A program made the position numbers and the translations under genes. A model generated the notes under the pieces. The model did not search any database, was not told the DNA's origin, and saw only the letters and a list, made by a program, of their open reading frames with translations. From the NCBI RefSeq assembly GCF_005116465.1, contig NZ_SWBM01000001.1:2168038-2232037 (forward strand): 64,000 nt of DNA. The letters run 5' to 3'. The DNA is from Robertmurraya kyonggiensis (lineage in GTDB: Bacteria > Bacillota > Bacilli > Bacillales > Cytobacillaceae). Below, in pieces: positions 1-9,648 of this stretch (positions are counted from its first letter, which is position 1; every line of letters begins with the position of its first letter).

Positions 1-46
1 ATGTTTTCACGCTCCATTTCTAAAAAGTATAACATAAAAATTTCAT

Positions 47-79
47 ATAAAAACCTCGACTCATATGATTGAATCGAGG
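47..79 (-). terminator. Terminator after mnmA
   Basis: On the minus strand a CCTCGA/TCGAGG stem with a 14-nt loop is followed by a run of T. It lies just past the mnmA stop and should end the iscS-mnmA transcript. Confidence 0.75.
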
Positions 80-92
80 CTTATGCTTATTA

Positions 93-1214
<1,122 letters not shown>

Positions 1215-1246
1215 TCACCCCACTTGCTTACCTTTTATTTCTCGAC

Positions 1247-2392
1247 TTATCTATTTGTTATCCGCTTCACAATAGCTGCTACGCTCTCTGCAACCCTGTG
1301 AATCTGCTTGGTTGTATTATACAATCCGAAGCTAAAACGGATAGAATTTCGCAATTTCTCGGATTTTTCACCGAACATCGCCACTAGTACATGTGATGGA
1401 TCAATGCTTCCAGCAGTACATGCAGAACCACTTGATGCCGCAATGCCTGCCAAATCTAAATTCACGAGCATCGCTTCAACATCAGTACCAGGAAAGCTTA
1501 AGTTTAAAACATGTGGGAGTGAATTTTCAAGTGATCCGTTTATGGAAAAATCAATTTGCGCTTCCTTCAAATCATTCACAAGAATTTCCTTAAATTCACG
1601 ATACTGTTTAACCTTCTCTTCTCTCTCTTCTTGAGCAACCTTGACCGCTTCCTGAAACCCAGCAATTGAAACAACACTTTCCGTACCAGCACGACGTTTT
1701 CGTTCTTGCTCTCCCCCAAACAAAATAGGGGCTAACTTAACATCTTTTTTCACATATAGAAATCCGATTCCTTTTGGTCCATTGATCTTATGAGCAGAGA
1801 CACTCAGTAGGTCCACATTCAGCTCTTTCACATCAATGTTCATTAATCCATATGCTTGAACAGCATCAGTATGGAATACAGCTGGATGCTCTCTTAACAT
1901 TTCACCAATTTCTTGGATCGGCTGCAAGCTTCCTACTTCATTATTTCCGTACATGATTGATACTAAAATCGTATCGTCACGCAACGCCTTTTGTACATCT
2001 GAAATAGAGACTTTGCCCTGTTCATCAACTGGTAAATAAGTAACCTCAAACCCTCTTTTTTCAAGCTGCTGGCATGTATGAAGAACAGCATGATGCTCAA
2101 TAACAGTTGTAATGATATGCTTTCCCTTTTCTTTATTCGCTTCCGCGACACCGGTTAAAGCATAATTATCTGCCTCTGTTCCTCCACTAGTGATAATTAT
2201 TTCATTAGGAGAAGCACCGATACTCTTCGCCAATTGCGCTCTTGCCTCATCGACTAAATGTCTTGCTTCGCGACCAAATGCGTGGATACTTGAAGGATTC
2301 CCAAATTGCTCGGCCATTACCTTCGTCATTGTCTCAATTACTTTTGGATGCATAGGAGCTGTCGCAGCATGATCAACATATATCCGTTCCAA
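1247..2392 (-). CDS. iscS: Cysteine desulfurase (IscS/NifS family, YrvO type)
   Basis: PLP enzyme that takes sulfur from cysteine as an enzyme-bound persulfide and passes it on, here most likely to MnmA. The PLP lysine lies in SAHKINGPKG and the catalytic cysteine in SSGSACTAGS near the C-terminus; the short loop around that Cys is typical of this class. The longest frame opens at GTG 2401, but a GGTGG Shine-Dalgarno fits a TTG at 2392, which gives an N-terminus MERIY as in B. subtilis YrvO. I therefore use 2392 (381 residues). It sits between cymR, which has its own terminator, and mnmA. B. subtilis has several paralogues, so the symbol denotes the family. Confidence 0.93.
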   Translation of the reverse strand: MERIYVDHAATAPMHPKVIETMTKVMAEQFGNPSSIHAFGREARHLVDEARAQLAKSIGASPNEIIITSGGTEADNYALTGVAEANKEKGKHIITTVIEHHAVLHTCQQLEKRGFEVTYLPVDEQGKVSISDVQKALRDDTILVSIMYGNNEVGSLQPIQEIGEMLREHPAVFHTDAVQAYGLMNIDVKELNVDLLSVSAHKINGPKGIGFLYVKKDVKLAPILFGGEQERKRRAGTESVVSIAGFQEAVKVAQEEREEKVKQYREFKEILVNDLKEAQIDFSINGSLENSLPHVLNLSFPGTDVEAMLVNLDLAGIAASSGSACTAGSIDPSHVLVAMFGEKSEKLRNSIRFSFGLYNTTKQIHRVAESVAAIVKRITNR

Positions 2393-2463
2393 ATCTTCCA
2401 CCTACTAACTTTCCATTTAAACTTACTATTTCCAATGATTTTAACTAACTTACTTCTCCGTTA

Positions 2464-2493
2464 CAAAAAATAAGGGCTCAAAAAATATGAGCC
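2464..2493 (-). terminator. Terminator immediately after cymR
   Basis: A GGCTCA/TGAGCC stem starts directly after the cymR stop codon and is followed by a T-rich tail. It suggests that cymR ends here, with only partial read-through into the desulfurase gene. Confidence 0.7.
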
Positions 2494-2913
2494 TTAGATA
2501 TAAAACATGTATGCATCAGACTCGCCACGGTCCGTATGATTTGCTAAATCCTCAAGAGTTGTATTCTCTAAGACATCCTTTACTGCATCACGAATTCGAA
2601 TCCATAGCTCTCTTTTCGCTGGTTCTTCATCTTCAATTCCTTCAACTGGAGTAATCGGTCCTTCCAGAACGCGAATGATATCTCCTGAAGTAATTTGTGC
2701 AGGTTCATTAGCCAATACATAGCCACCGTATGCACCGCGGATACTTTTTACAAGGCCTGCATTTCTTAATGGCGCAATAAGCTGCTCTAAATAATGCTCG
2801 GAAAGGTCATTTGCCTGTGCAATTGCTTTTAAAGAGACAGGTCCTTCTCCATGCTTTTTCGCTAGTTCAATCATGATCGTTAGACCGTAACGGCCCTTCG
2901 TTGAAATTTTCAT
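2494..2913 (-). CDS. cymR: Cysteine metabolism repressor CymR (Rrf2 family)
   Basis: DNA-binding regulator of sulfur and cysteine uptake and synthesis; in B. subtilis it acts as a complex with CysK. The 139-residue protein has the N-terminal winged helix of Rrf2 proteins (MKISTKGRYGL start, YGGYVLA wing). It has no cysteine at all, so it cannot carry the Fe-S cluster of IscR. The C-terminal DEEPAKRELWIRIRD segment is characteristic of CymR. The ATG overlaps the stop of the upstream YczE-type gene by 4 bp, so the two are translationally coupled. The desulfurase and mnmA follow downstream, as in B. subtilis. Confidence 0.95.
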   Translation of the reverse strand: MKISTKGRYGLTIMIELAKKHGEGPVSLKAIAQANDLSEHYLEQLIAPLRNAGLVKSIRGAYGGYVLANEPAQITSGDIIRVLEGPITPVEGIEDEEPAKRELWIRIRDAVKDVLENTTLEDLANHTDRGESDAYMFYI

Positions 2914-3614
2914 AAACTCGCACCTCGTTTAGAATCATTTTGTGATTGATCAAATATGATCTGTTTTGTCTTTAATTTATTCAACCAACGATCGGTAAAT
3001 CGTTGACATTGCGGTAAACAAATTCCTGCTAGTGGGCCGATCATTAAACAAATCAAAATCGTTCCCCAGAAAACGGGTCCTCCTAGCTGCCATCCGACAA
3101 GTAGGACAAGAACCTCCATAACTGCTCTAACATTTCGAACCTTCCAGCCTGTTTTTGCTGTTAAAGCGATCATTAAGCTGTCTCGTGGCCCTGCGCCAAA
3201 TTGAGCCGATATGTAGAGTCCCATACCATAAGCATTAAGAAGAATTCCTACGACAAACATTGTGACCCTTCCAATTAAGCTATCCGGAGTTTCAAGAAAT
3301 GGAATGAGTAAATACATATCAATGAAGATACCAACTAAAATCATATTGAGAAATGCGCCGATTTGCGGAAATTCTTTCGAGACAAGCGATGCCACGGTTA
3401 AAATCCCAACTCCTACAATGATCGACCAACTACCAATTGTGAGTCCAAACTGATAAAACAGTCCAACATGGAAGACATCCCATGGTGTTGCCCCTAAATC
3501 AGCTTGAATTAACAGAACTAAGCCTAGTGCCATGACCAACAATCCCAAAAGATAAATGGCAAACCTTGGCCCCACTTGACCTTTTTTTCGAATACCCATT
3601 GGTGATATCCCCAT
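2910..3614 (-). CDS. YczE/YitT-type integral membrane protein
   Basis: Polytopic inner-membrane protein of about 230 residues with five or six hydrophobic segments. Recognisable YczE-family stretches are GATPWDVFHVGL near residue 43 and GAGPRDSLMIAL near residue 140. The family function is poorly known; B. subtilis YczE is linked to antibiotic synthesis. Two starts are possible: ATG 3614, with little Shine-Dalgarno, and ATG 3599, which has GGGG nine bases upstream and may be the real one. It forms an operon with cymR by ATGA overlap. This partner is not usual for cymR in B. subtilis. Confidence 0.8.
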   Translation of the reverse strand: MGISPMGIRKKGQVGPRFAIYLLGLLVMALGLVLLIQADLGATPWDVFHVGLFYQFGLTIGSWSIIVGVGILTVASLVSKEFPQIGAFLNMILVGIFIDMYLLIPFLETPDSLIGRVTMFVVGILLNAYGMGLYISAQFGAGPRDSLMIALTAKTGWKVRNVRAVMEVLVLLVGWQLGGPVFWGTILICLMIGPLAGICLPQCQRFTDRWLNKLKTKQIIFDQSQNDSKRGASL

Positions 3615-3704
3615 TCTTTACTATAGGGCCTATTTTTAAAAATAAAAGACCCTCTATCGATATAAATATTATCAAAATCCTGATTAATTTGATAGGCTTT
3701 TGCC

Positions 3705-3713
3705 ATTATAGCA
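3705..3713 (-). promoter_or_regulatory. Extended -10 promoter for the yczE-like/cymR operon
   Basis: On the minus strand TGC directly precedes a perfect TATAAT, forming an extended -10 element about 90 bp upstream of the membrane protein gene. The -35 region is weak, as is common with extended -10 promoters. Confidence 0.55.
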
Positions 3714-3827
3714 TAACATGAAGGCGTAAGTTAATGTAGAAGTCTGTCTTCATTCTGTTTCAAATGCAAATTCAGGCGTCTCATGTTATGGTAAAAGAAA
3801 ACTAATGTGAAAAATGGAGAGATCAAG

Positions 3828-5096
3828 ATGAGTATGAAACCTCTTGCCTTTCGAATGAGACCACGAACTATCGATGAAATAATTGGGCAACAGCATCTTG
3901 TCGGTGAAGGTAAAATCATTCATCGAATGGTAAAAGCAAAGCAACTGTCCTCAATGATATTGTACGGACCCCCTGGAATTGGGAAAACCTCCATCGCTAG
4001 TGCCATCGCAGGCAGTACAAAGTTTGCTTTTAGAATGCTGAATGCCGTAACTAACAATAAAAAAGACATGGAAATTGTCGCCGCAGAAGCTAAGATGTCA
4101 GACAAAGTCATCCTACTCCTTGATGAGGTCCATCGCCTCGATAAAGGTAAACAGGATTTCCTTCTCCCACACTTAGAAAATGGCTCAATCGTTTTAATAG
4201 GCGCAACCACGAGTAACCCATATCATGCGATTAATCCAGCCATTCGGAGTCGCTGCCAAATTTTCGAACTTAAACCATTGGAGATCGAAGAAATTGTCCA
4301 AGCATTGAAGCGAGCAATCGAAGATGAAGAAAGAGGATTAGGTGACTACAAGATTGAGATCTCGGAGGACGCTTTAAGTCATCTTGCTACTTCCTCGAAC
4401 GGTGACGTGAGAAGCGCTCTTAATGCGTTAGAACTCGCTGTTGTTTCAACTGAAAAAGATGAAGATGGGATTACTCATATCGACCTCGCAACAGCTGAAG
4501 AATGTATGCAAAAGAAAAGCTTTAACCATGATAAGGATGGCGACGGACACTATGATGTTCTCTCTGCCTTTCAAAAATCGATTAGAGGTAGCGATGTCAA
4601 TGCTGCACTACATTATTTAGGTCGTCTAATTGAGGCAGGAGATTTACAGAGTATTAGTCGGAGAATGCTCGTAATCGCCTATGAGGATATCGGTCTAGCA
4701 AGTCCACAAGCTGGGGCAAGAACCTTAGCTGCAATAGAAACCGCCGAACGAATTGGGTTTCCTGAGGCTAGGATTCCTCTAGCAAATGCCGTCATCGAAT
4801 TATGCTTGTCACCGAAATCGAATTCTGCCATTATGGCGATTGATCAGGCCATCTCTGACATTCGTAAAGGAATAAGCGGCGAGGTACCAGATCATTTAAA
4901 AGATGCCCATTATAAAGGCGCGCGCGAGTTAGGAAGAGGGATAGAATATTTATATCCACATGACTATGAAAATGGTTGGGTGCAGCAACAATACCTTCCC
5001 GACCGGATTAAAAATAAAAAATATTACGCGCCAAAGACTACCGGAAAGTTTGAGCAAGCTTTAGCTAGTGTGTATGAAAAGCTTTCAAAAAAGTAA
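3828..5096 (+). CDS. rarA: Replication-associated recombination ATPase RarA (MgsA/YrvN)
   Basis: AAA+ ATPase that acts at stalled replication forks, homologous to E. coli RarA and yeast Mgs1. Walker A GPPGIGKT is near residues 47-54 and Walker B LLLDEVHR near 96-103, with the C-terminal oligomerisation region after residue 230. The open frame extends to 3807, but GGAGAG six bases before ATG 3828 fits best, giving MSMKPLAFRMRP, 422 residues. It is divergent from the cymR operon, as in B. subtilis. In B. subtilis the next gene is tcdA; here about 15 kb of other genes intervene. Confidence 0.95.
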   Translation: MSMKPLAFRMRPRTIDEIIGQQHLVGEGKIIHRMVKAKQLSSMILYGPPGIGKTSIASAIAGSTKFAFRMLNAVTNNKKDMEIVAAEAKMSDKVILLLDEVHRLDKGKQDFLLPHLENGSIVLIGATTSNPYHAINPAIRSRCQIFELKPLEIEEIVQALKRAIEDEERGLGDYKIEISEDALSHLATSSNGDVRSALNALELAVVSTEKDEDGITHIDLATAEECMQKKSFNHDKDGDGHYDVLSAFQKSIRGSDVNAALHYLGRLIEAGDLQSISRRMLVIAYEDIGLASPQAGARTLAAIETAERIGFPEARIPLANAVIELCLSPKSNSAIMAIDQAISDIRKGISGEVPDHLKDAHYKGARELGRGIEYLYPHDYENGWVQQQYLPDRIKNKKYYAPKTTGKFEQALASVYEKLSKK

Positions 5097-5129
5097 ACAA
5101 AAAAAACCGCACGGATGCGGTTTTTTTTG
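5097..5129. terminator. Bidirectional terminator between rarA and the ABC operon
   Basis: An ACCGCA/TGCGGT stem is flanked by A-runs on the left and T-runs on the right. It can end rarA on the plus strand and the convergent ABC operon on the minus strand. Confidence 0.85.
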
Positions 5130-5134
5130 TTTTA

Positions 5135-6103
5135 TTAAGCCGCCACATCCCTTTTCTTGAACACAAAGTGTGCTAAGAACTGGAAGATTGCAAAATAGAC
5201 GACGAGCATGATAATGGAAAACGTCAATGTCATACCTTCAACAAGAGGTTCCCCTTCAAAATACTGAGTTAGGTCAGTATTAGCAAATAGAATATATTTA
5301 GCCCAATCAAATTTCATTGCGACAAGCATTGTAATTTGTGATCCAGTAAACATTAAGAATAGAGATATTCCAATGGCAAGGGAACTGTTGCGGAAAACAG
5401 CCGATATCATGAAAGCCATTGTCGCTAGCATGATCATGCTAATCGATTGCAAACCATAAGTGATGACAAGGTGGACGAACATACTTTGCTCTTTTACCGT
5501 TCCTTGATGATAATTCAAATATGGATTCGATGTATCTGGCGCTCCGAATAGGACTAAGCCTAATAGAGAAGAGTAGGCGAAGGTTACAGCTAATAGAACC
5601 AGAGCAAAAATTAGTATAGTTGCGTATTTGCTAACTAGAATTTTCCCTCTACTAATTGGTCTAATTAATAGAAGCTTAATCGTTCCCCAATTAAACTCAC
5701 TCGCAACAATTCCAGCAGCAATAATGATCGTAAACATACCAGCAAACTCAATAATAGGGAGCAGATCTGTTACAAACTCCCAAACAGAATAGTCTACATT
5801 TGGAGTGAGATTGTGCTCAATACGGTATTCATTAACAGCGATTTGTTCTTTATAATAGGTTAATTCTGCAGCTGGAACTTGCCCTTCCAATTCGTCCATC
5901 TGTTTCTTGAGGTCCGCATTTTCCATCTGTAGCCCTTGCTTCCACTCAGTATTATCTGGAACTGTGCCCCCACTTGATTGAAATTTGATAAAAGCACCTG
6001 CTACCGTTGTTATTAAAATGAGCAAGCCAATCATGACAAAAGTTCCTGGTCTCTTAAATATCTTTAATAGTTCATTTTGAATTAACTTAAACACGTAAAA
6101 CAC
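5135..6103 (-). CDS. ABC-2 type transporter permease
   Basis: Membrane subunit of an ABC exporter, 322 residues. The first transmembrane helix (about 18-40) is followed by a large, partly coiled extracytoplasmic segment (about 45-115), then five hydrophobic segments to the C-terminus. The pattern is that of permeases paired with BcrA-like ATPases. It overlaps the upstream ATPase gene by 17 bp and is the last gene of the five-gene operon before a terminator. The substrate cannot be read from the sequence; GntR-regulated systems of this type often respond to cell-wall antibiotics. Confidence 0.83.
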   Translation of the reverse strand: MFYVFKLIQNELLKIFKRPGTFVMIGLLILITTVAGAFIKFQSSGGTVPDNTEWKQGLQMENADLKKQMDELEGQVPAAELTYYKEQIAVNEYRIEHNLTPNVDYSVWEFVTDLLPIIEFAGMFTIIIAAGIVASEFNWGTIKLLLIRPISRGKILVSKYATILIFALVLLAVTFAYSSLLGLVLFGAPDTSNPYLNYHQGTVKEQSMFVHLVITYGLQSISMIMLATMAFMISAVFRNSSLAIGISLFLMFTGSQITMLVAMKFDWAKYILFANTDLTQYFEGEPLVEGMTLTFSIIMLVVYFAIFQFLAHFVFKKRDVAA

Positions 6104-7013
6104 CTTCTCTTTCCGTAGTGACCTCTAAGAATCGATCTTCTAGCGATTTCGTAATCTCGTGGATTCCATAGATTAGAATATCTTCGTTTACAAGACTTTT
6201 TACCACAAGTGGGACGTCTTCCTTCTGGACAGTCGCTGCTAAGCCAGAAGATGTCATTTCGAAGCTGATATGTGGATATGTAGGTTTTAGAATTTCCATT
6301 GCTCTCTCTCCTGAACTAATTTCAAATTCAAAAACCTTCTCTACTCCATTGACAAAATCATGTACAAGCTGAACATCCACTAGCTTCCCTTGTTGAATAA
6401 TTCCGATCCGATCACACATCATTTCCATTTCAGCTAAAAGGTGACTCGAGACAATGACAGCCATATTTCGTTCTCTTGCTAACATACGAATATGATCCCT
6501 AATTTCACGAATACCGGCAGGGTCTAAACCATTTGTTGGTTCATCTAAAATCAAAATATCGGGGTCGTGAAGAAGACATTGCGCCAGTCCAAGGCGCTGT
6601 CTCATCCCAAGTGAATATGTTTTTACCTTATCCTTGATTCGATCGGTCAAACCGACTAGTTCTACAACTTCAGCAATTTTCTTCTTATCAACACCGGAAG
6701 ACATTCTAGCAAAATGAACAAGGTTATCGTAACCACTCAAGAATTTATACATTTCTGGATTCTCTACGATTGCGCCAATATGCTTTACTGCCTTTTCAAA
6801 ATCAGTTTTAATGCTGTTTCCAGCTATTTTGATATCACCGTCCGTAATTCCCATGAGCCCTACTATCATTCGAATCGTTGTTGTTTTTCCGGCTCCGTTT
6901 GGGCCAAGAAAACCAAACACTTCTCCCCGATGTACGTCAAAACTAATTTGGTCAATAATCGTTTTCCCTTTAATTTTTTTTGTCACATTTTGAATTTCTA
7001 CTACTGCACTCAT
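6087..7013 (-). CDS. ABC transporter ATP-binding protein (BcrA-like)
   Basis: Cytosolic ATPase expected to energise the adjacent permease. Walker A GPNGAGKTT, signature YSLGMRQRL, Walker B LILDEPTNGLDP and the switch His in VSSHLLAEME are all present. The frame opens at 7049, but GAGGAG overlapping the upstream stop fits ATG 7013 (MSAVVEIQ, 308 residues), so I use that. Residues beyond about 220 form the C-terminal extension typical of BcrA-type subunits. It starts 14 bp after the previous ATPase and overlaps the permease gene at its end. Confidence 0.9.
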   Translation of the reverse strand: MSAVVEIQNVTKKIKGKTIIDQISFDVHRGEVFGFLGPNGAGKTTTIRMIVGLMGITDGDIKIAGNSIKTDFEKAVKHIGAIVENPEMYKFLSGYDNLVHFARMSSGVDKKKIAEVVELVGLTDRIKDKVKTYSLGMRQRLGLAQCLLHDPDILILDEPTNGLDPAGIREIRDHIRMLARERNMAVIVSSHLLAEMEMMCDRIGIIQQGKLVDVQLVHDFVNGVEKVFEFEISSGERAMEILKPTYPHISFEMTSSGLAATVQKEDVPLVVKSLVNEDILIYGIHEITKSLEDRFLEVTTEREGVLRV

Positions 7014-7027
7014 CGCACTACTCCTCT

Positions 7028-7714
7028 TCAAAATATTTGTTTCATCCACTCAATCACAGATAGTCCCTTTGTTTCTCTCAACTCTTCTACATTTTCGATC
7101 GCCCAAATATCTCCATTCTGAATGGCAATAACCTCATCTAATAGCGTTTCGATTTCATCAATTTCGTGGGTTGCAATGACAACAGTTTGATTCGCAAAAT
7201 CGATATAGGATAAGAGCCCTTTGACAATCGATTCTCGTACCATTGGATCCAATCCGGAGAATGGTTCATCTAATAGTAGAATAGGTGTATTACGTGCCAA
7301 AGTAACAACTAGTTTCAGTCTAGCTCGATTTCCTTTTGAAAGTTGTTTTAATTTCTTGTTTGGATCTAGTTGCATAAACGCCACTAATTCTTCTGCTTTT
7401 TTCCAATCAAAGTCTGAAACTTGACTTGCTGAAAAATTGATCATGTCTTGCACAGTAAAAGCAGAATAATAGAAATCTAATTCTGAAAGATAGGCAATCT
7501 CAGCAGCTATTTTACGATCGACTTTTTTTCCATTAACAGATACTGTTCCACTAGTTGGGAATACAAGGCCAGCCATCATTTTTAAGGAAGTAGATTTCCC
7601 GCTGCCGTTTGGTCCCAAAAATCCGTAAATTTTCCCTTTTTCAAGTGTGAAAGATACATCGTTCAATGCTGTTTCACGACCATACTTTTTTGTGACATGC
7701 TCAAAAGAAATCAT
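7028..7714 (-). CDS. ABC transporter ATP-binding protein (YtrB-like)
   Basis: Second ATPase of the operon, 228 residues. Walker [10 protein letters not shown] is near residue 35. The signature is degenerate (LSKGNRARL instead of LSGGQ). Walker [13 protein letters not shown] and the His switch ATHEIDEIE follow. This pattern resembles B. subtilis YtrB. The start overlaps the GntR stop (ATGA-type) and has an AAGGAGG site. It most likely pairs with the 256-residue membrane protein at the head of the operon. Confidence 0.88.
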   Translation of the reverse strand: MISFEHVTKKYGRETALNDVSFTLEKGKIYGFLGPNGSGKSTSLKMMAGLVFPTSGTVSVNGKKVDRKIAAEIAYLSELDFYYSAFTVQDMINFSASQVSDFDWKKAEELVAFMQLDPNKKLKQLSKGNRARLKLVVTLARNTPILLLDEPFSGLDPMVRESIVKGLLSYIDFANQTVVIATHEIDEIETLLDEVIAIQNGDIWAIENVEELRETKGLSVIEWMKQIF

Positions 7715-8082
7715 CCTCTGTCCTCCTTCTCCACGAAGTTTTTCAATCCGATAATCATCTCCTCTTTTGTATAACCAAGCTCTTTCATGTTATTTACAAA
7801 AACTTCAATGATTTCTCTCTGTAATCTTGATTTCAGCTCAATAATGATGTCTTTCGCTTCAGTGACAAATGTGCCCTGCCCACGCTTTGATTCCACGATT
7901 GCCATCCTCTCCAATTCGCTATAAGTTCTTTGAACCGTATTAGGATTTACCCCTGTTTGTATGGCCATTTCTCGAACAGATGGAAGTTTCTCCCCCGGTT
8001 GTATTTCCCCTCTAACAATTTGATGACAAATTCTATCAACAATTTGCCAATATATCGGTTTAGATGCCTGGAATTCCTCCAT
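7711..8082 (-). CDS. GntR-family regulator, YtrA subfamily
   Basis: Small one-domain repressor with an N-terminal GntR winged helix (residues about 10-75; [22 protein letters not shown] is the recognition region) and a short C-terminal dimerisation tail, as in YtrA. The frame opens at GTG 8091, but GAGGTG eight bases upstream favours ATG 8082 (123 residues). It is the second gene of the operon, not the first. It very likely represses the operon through the palindrome at 8888-8915. Confidence 0.88.
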   Translation of the reverse strand: MEEFQASKPIYWQIVDRICHQIVRGEIQPGEKLPSVREMAIQTGVNPNTVQRTYSELERMAIVESKRGQGTFVTEAKDIIIELKSRLQREIIEVFVNNMKELGYTKEEMIIGLKNFVEKEDRG

Positions 8083-8087
8083 ATTTA

Positions 8088-8858
8088 TCACACCTCAACT
8101 TTCCGCTCTAGAATCCAAACCGATGTTAAGAAAACGCCGACTGTAATTAATATAGAGATAAGGATACTCCCTAGATGCAGTTCAGCCGTTTCAGGTGATA
8201 CTGTGTTACCGCGAAAAATTGTAGCGAAATGATAGAGATTGACAGTTCCCAATTCCTGAAGATTCTTGACAACAGGGATCTTCTTAATTAAATTTCCTAT
8301 TATTGTGATACTCAACCATACAACTAATAGAACGAACCAACGTATTTGATTTAAAAAGGGTATTCTTTTTAAAGCATGGTAGAGCGTCCAGTAAAAAAGC
8401 AACCATACCGTTAAATAAATGGATGATAGGAACATTCCTCCAGCTATCATAAGTAGATTATCACCGAGCATTTCTGATAGTCCGGCAAATTCGCCTAAGT
8501 ATTCCGTTCTAACAATAAAAACCTTTACAAGAATAATGGATACTATTAAAGAAGCGACAAAATAAGTTATACCTGCCGCGATTTTTGCTAAAAATAGCTT
8601 CCACCCACGATTTGGATTATGTAGCCATAATTGACTTTGAGCTTCAACTTGTAAAGAAGTAAATAGATTTGCCGGTAAATAAAAGACATGCAATACGATG
8701 ATGATGAACGAGACTATTGCGGGTATACTAGGTTCGACAAAGTATTCTTTTAGCGCAAATGAAGCAATCATCGCAAAAAAGATCAAAAATAAACCAATAA
8801 TAAATCCATTGAAAGATAATTTTAAGTCTTTTATATATAGGCCCTTAAAAGCTGTCAT
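8088..8858 (-). CDS. ABC transporter membrane protein (YtrC/YtrD-like)
   Basis: Integral membrane protein of 256 residues with about six hydrophobic segments and no ATPase motif. The cytoplasmic motif QSQLWLHNPNRGWKLFLAK, between the second and third segments, is typical of permeases encoded in ytr-type operons. A GGAGGT site precedes the ATG. Its stop overlaps the GntR start region. It is the promoter-proximal gene, a different order from B. subtilis ytrABCDEF, where the regulator comes first. Confidence 0.8.
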   Translation of the reverse strand: MTAFKGLYIKDLKLSFNGFIIGLFLIFFAMIASFALKEYFVEPSIPAIVSFIIIVLHVFYLPANLFTSLQVEAQSQLWLHNPNRGWKLFLAKIAAGITYFVASLIVSIILVKVFIVRTEYLGEFAGLSEMLGDNLLMIAGGMFLSSIYLTVWLLFYWTLYHALKRIPFLNQIRWFVLLVVWLSITIIGNLIKKIPVVKNLQELGTVNLYHFATIFRGNTVSPETAELHLGSILISILITVGVFLTSVWILERKVEV

Positions 8859-8887
8859 TTTTTGACCTCCACCCTCATGTTAGTGTT

Positions 8888-8915
8888 TTAGTGTTCTAGT
8901 TAAATAGTACACTAA
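8888..8915. promoter_or_regulatory. YtrA-type operator in front of the ABC operon
   Basis: A 28-bp palindrome with 11-bp arms, TTAGTGTTCTA and TAGTACACTAA, differs at one position between the arms and has a 6-bp centre. A further direct half-site TTAGTGTT abuts it at 8880-8887. A minus-strand -35 TTGTGT and -10 TACTAT, 17 bp apart, can be placed so that the -10 lies inside the operator, which fits repression by the GntR protein encoded downstream. Confidence 0.75.
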
Positions 8916-8957
8916 TATTTCTCAAAACACAAACATTATTTGTAATAAATTCCATTC

Positions 8958-8987
8958 ACATAGAATTCTCAACCTTCGGTGACGCTA
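8958..8987 (+). promoter_or_regulatory. Sigma-F promoter of the RsfA-type gene
   Basis: ACATA at 8958-8962, a 15-bp spacer, and GGTGACGCTA at 8978-8987 match the sigma-F consensus (GYWTA, N15, GGNNANAHTR) at all but two positions. The predicted transcript start near 8994 leaves about 24 nt before the GTG at 9018. The GTG at 8979 lies inside the -10 and cannot be the start codon. Confidence 0.7.
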
Positions 8988-9017
8988 AATAAAAGGACTT
9001 TTGTAAGGAGTGATGAT

Positions 9018-9515
9018 GTGAAAAGTAGAAAGGATAAGTGGACCGAAGAAGAAAATCAAATGCTCAGAAGTATCGTTTTAGAGCATATTCAAATGGGTGC
9101 GACAAAAACAGCAGCCTTTAAAAGAGCTGCCAGTGTACTAGGTAGGACTTCTGCTGCTTGTGGTTACCGTTGGAATCATGTCTTAAATCAAACAGAAGAG
9201 CCTTCAACCGCCTCAACACAGCTACAGCTTCCACCTCCTAAGGAATACGTACAAACCTCTGCTCAAGAGCTCGATTTAGACAAAGTTATTCTTTTTTTAC
9301 AACAATTAAAGGATAATCGATCAACTAGTGAAGACACGAAGGAAAAAGAAGCACTTCTTAAAGAACGGAGCCACTTATTAGAAAAGAAAACTTCGCTTGA
9401 AAAAATCTATCTAGAGAAGAAAGAAAACTATCAAAAACTCCTTCAGCAATACGAAACGTTTGCAAATATACTAAATGAATCAGAAACGCTTATTGGAGAG
9501 CGGAGTGTACATTGA
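9018..9515 (+). CDS. RsfA-type prespore regulator (Myb/SANT-like DNA-binding)
   Basis: Forespore regulator related to B. subtilis RsfA, which modulates sigma-F genes. The N-terminal 60 residues carry the Myb-like helix-turn-helix: WTEEENQMLRSIVLEHI, then GRTSAACGYRWNHVL. The C-terminal half (about 95-155) is a charged coiled coil rich in Glu, Lys and Leu. AGGAG is eight bases before GTG 9018, giving 165 residues. A sigma-F promoter precedes it and a strong terminator follows. Bacilli carry several RsfA paralogues, so I give no symbol. Confidence 0.85.
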   Translation: MKSRKDKWTEEENQMLRSIVLEHIQMGATKTAAFKRAASVLGRTSAACGYRWNHVLNQTEEPSTASTQLQLPPPKEYVQTSAQELDLDKVILFLQQLKDNRSTSEDTKEKEALLKERSHLLEKKTSLEKIYLEKKENYQKLLQQYETFANILNESETLIGERSVH

Positions 9516-9551
9516 ACGAGTGGCAAAGATCTCTTTCTTAAGACTAAAATT

Positions 9552-9598
9552 AAAGGACATACCATATTTTAACTGACAAATAGGGTATGTCCTTTTAT
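9552..9598 (+). terminator. Terminator after the RsfA-type gene
   Basis: A 12-bp stem AAAGGACATACC/GGTATGTCCTTT with a 20-nt loop is followed by TTTTATT. The A-rich left side allows some function on the minus strand as well. Confidence 0.75.
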
Positions 9599-9648
9599 TG
9601 AACCAAAGCTTAAATTACTTCATCTTGCTTTTTAATATTTATAGTTAA

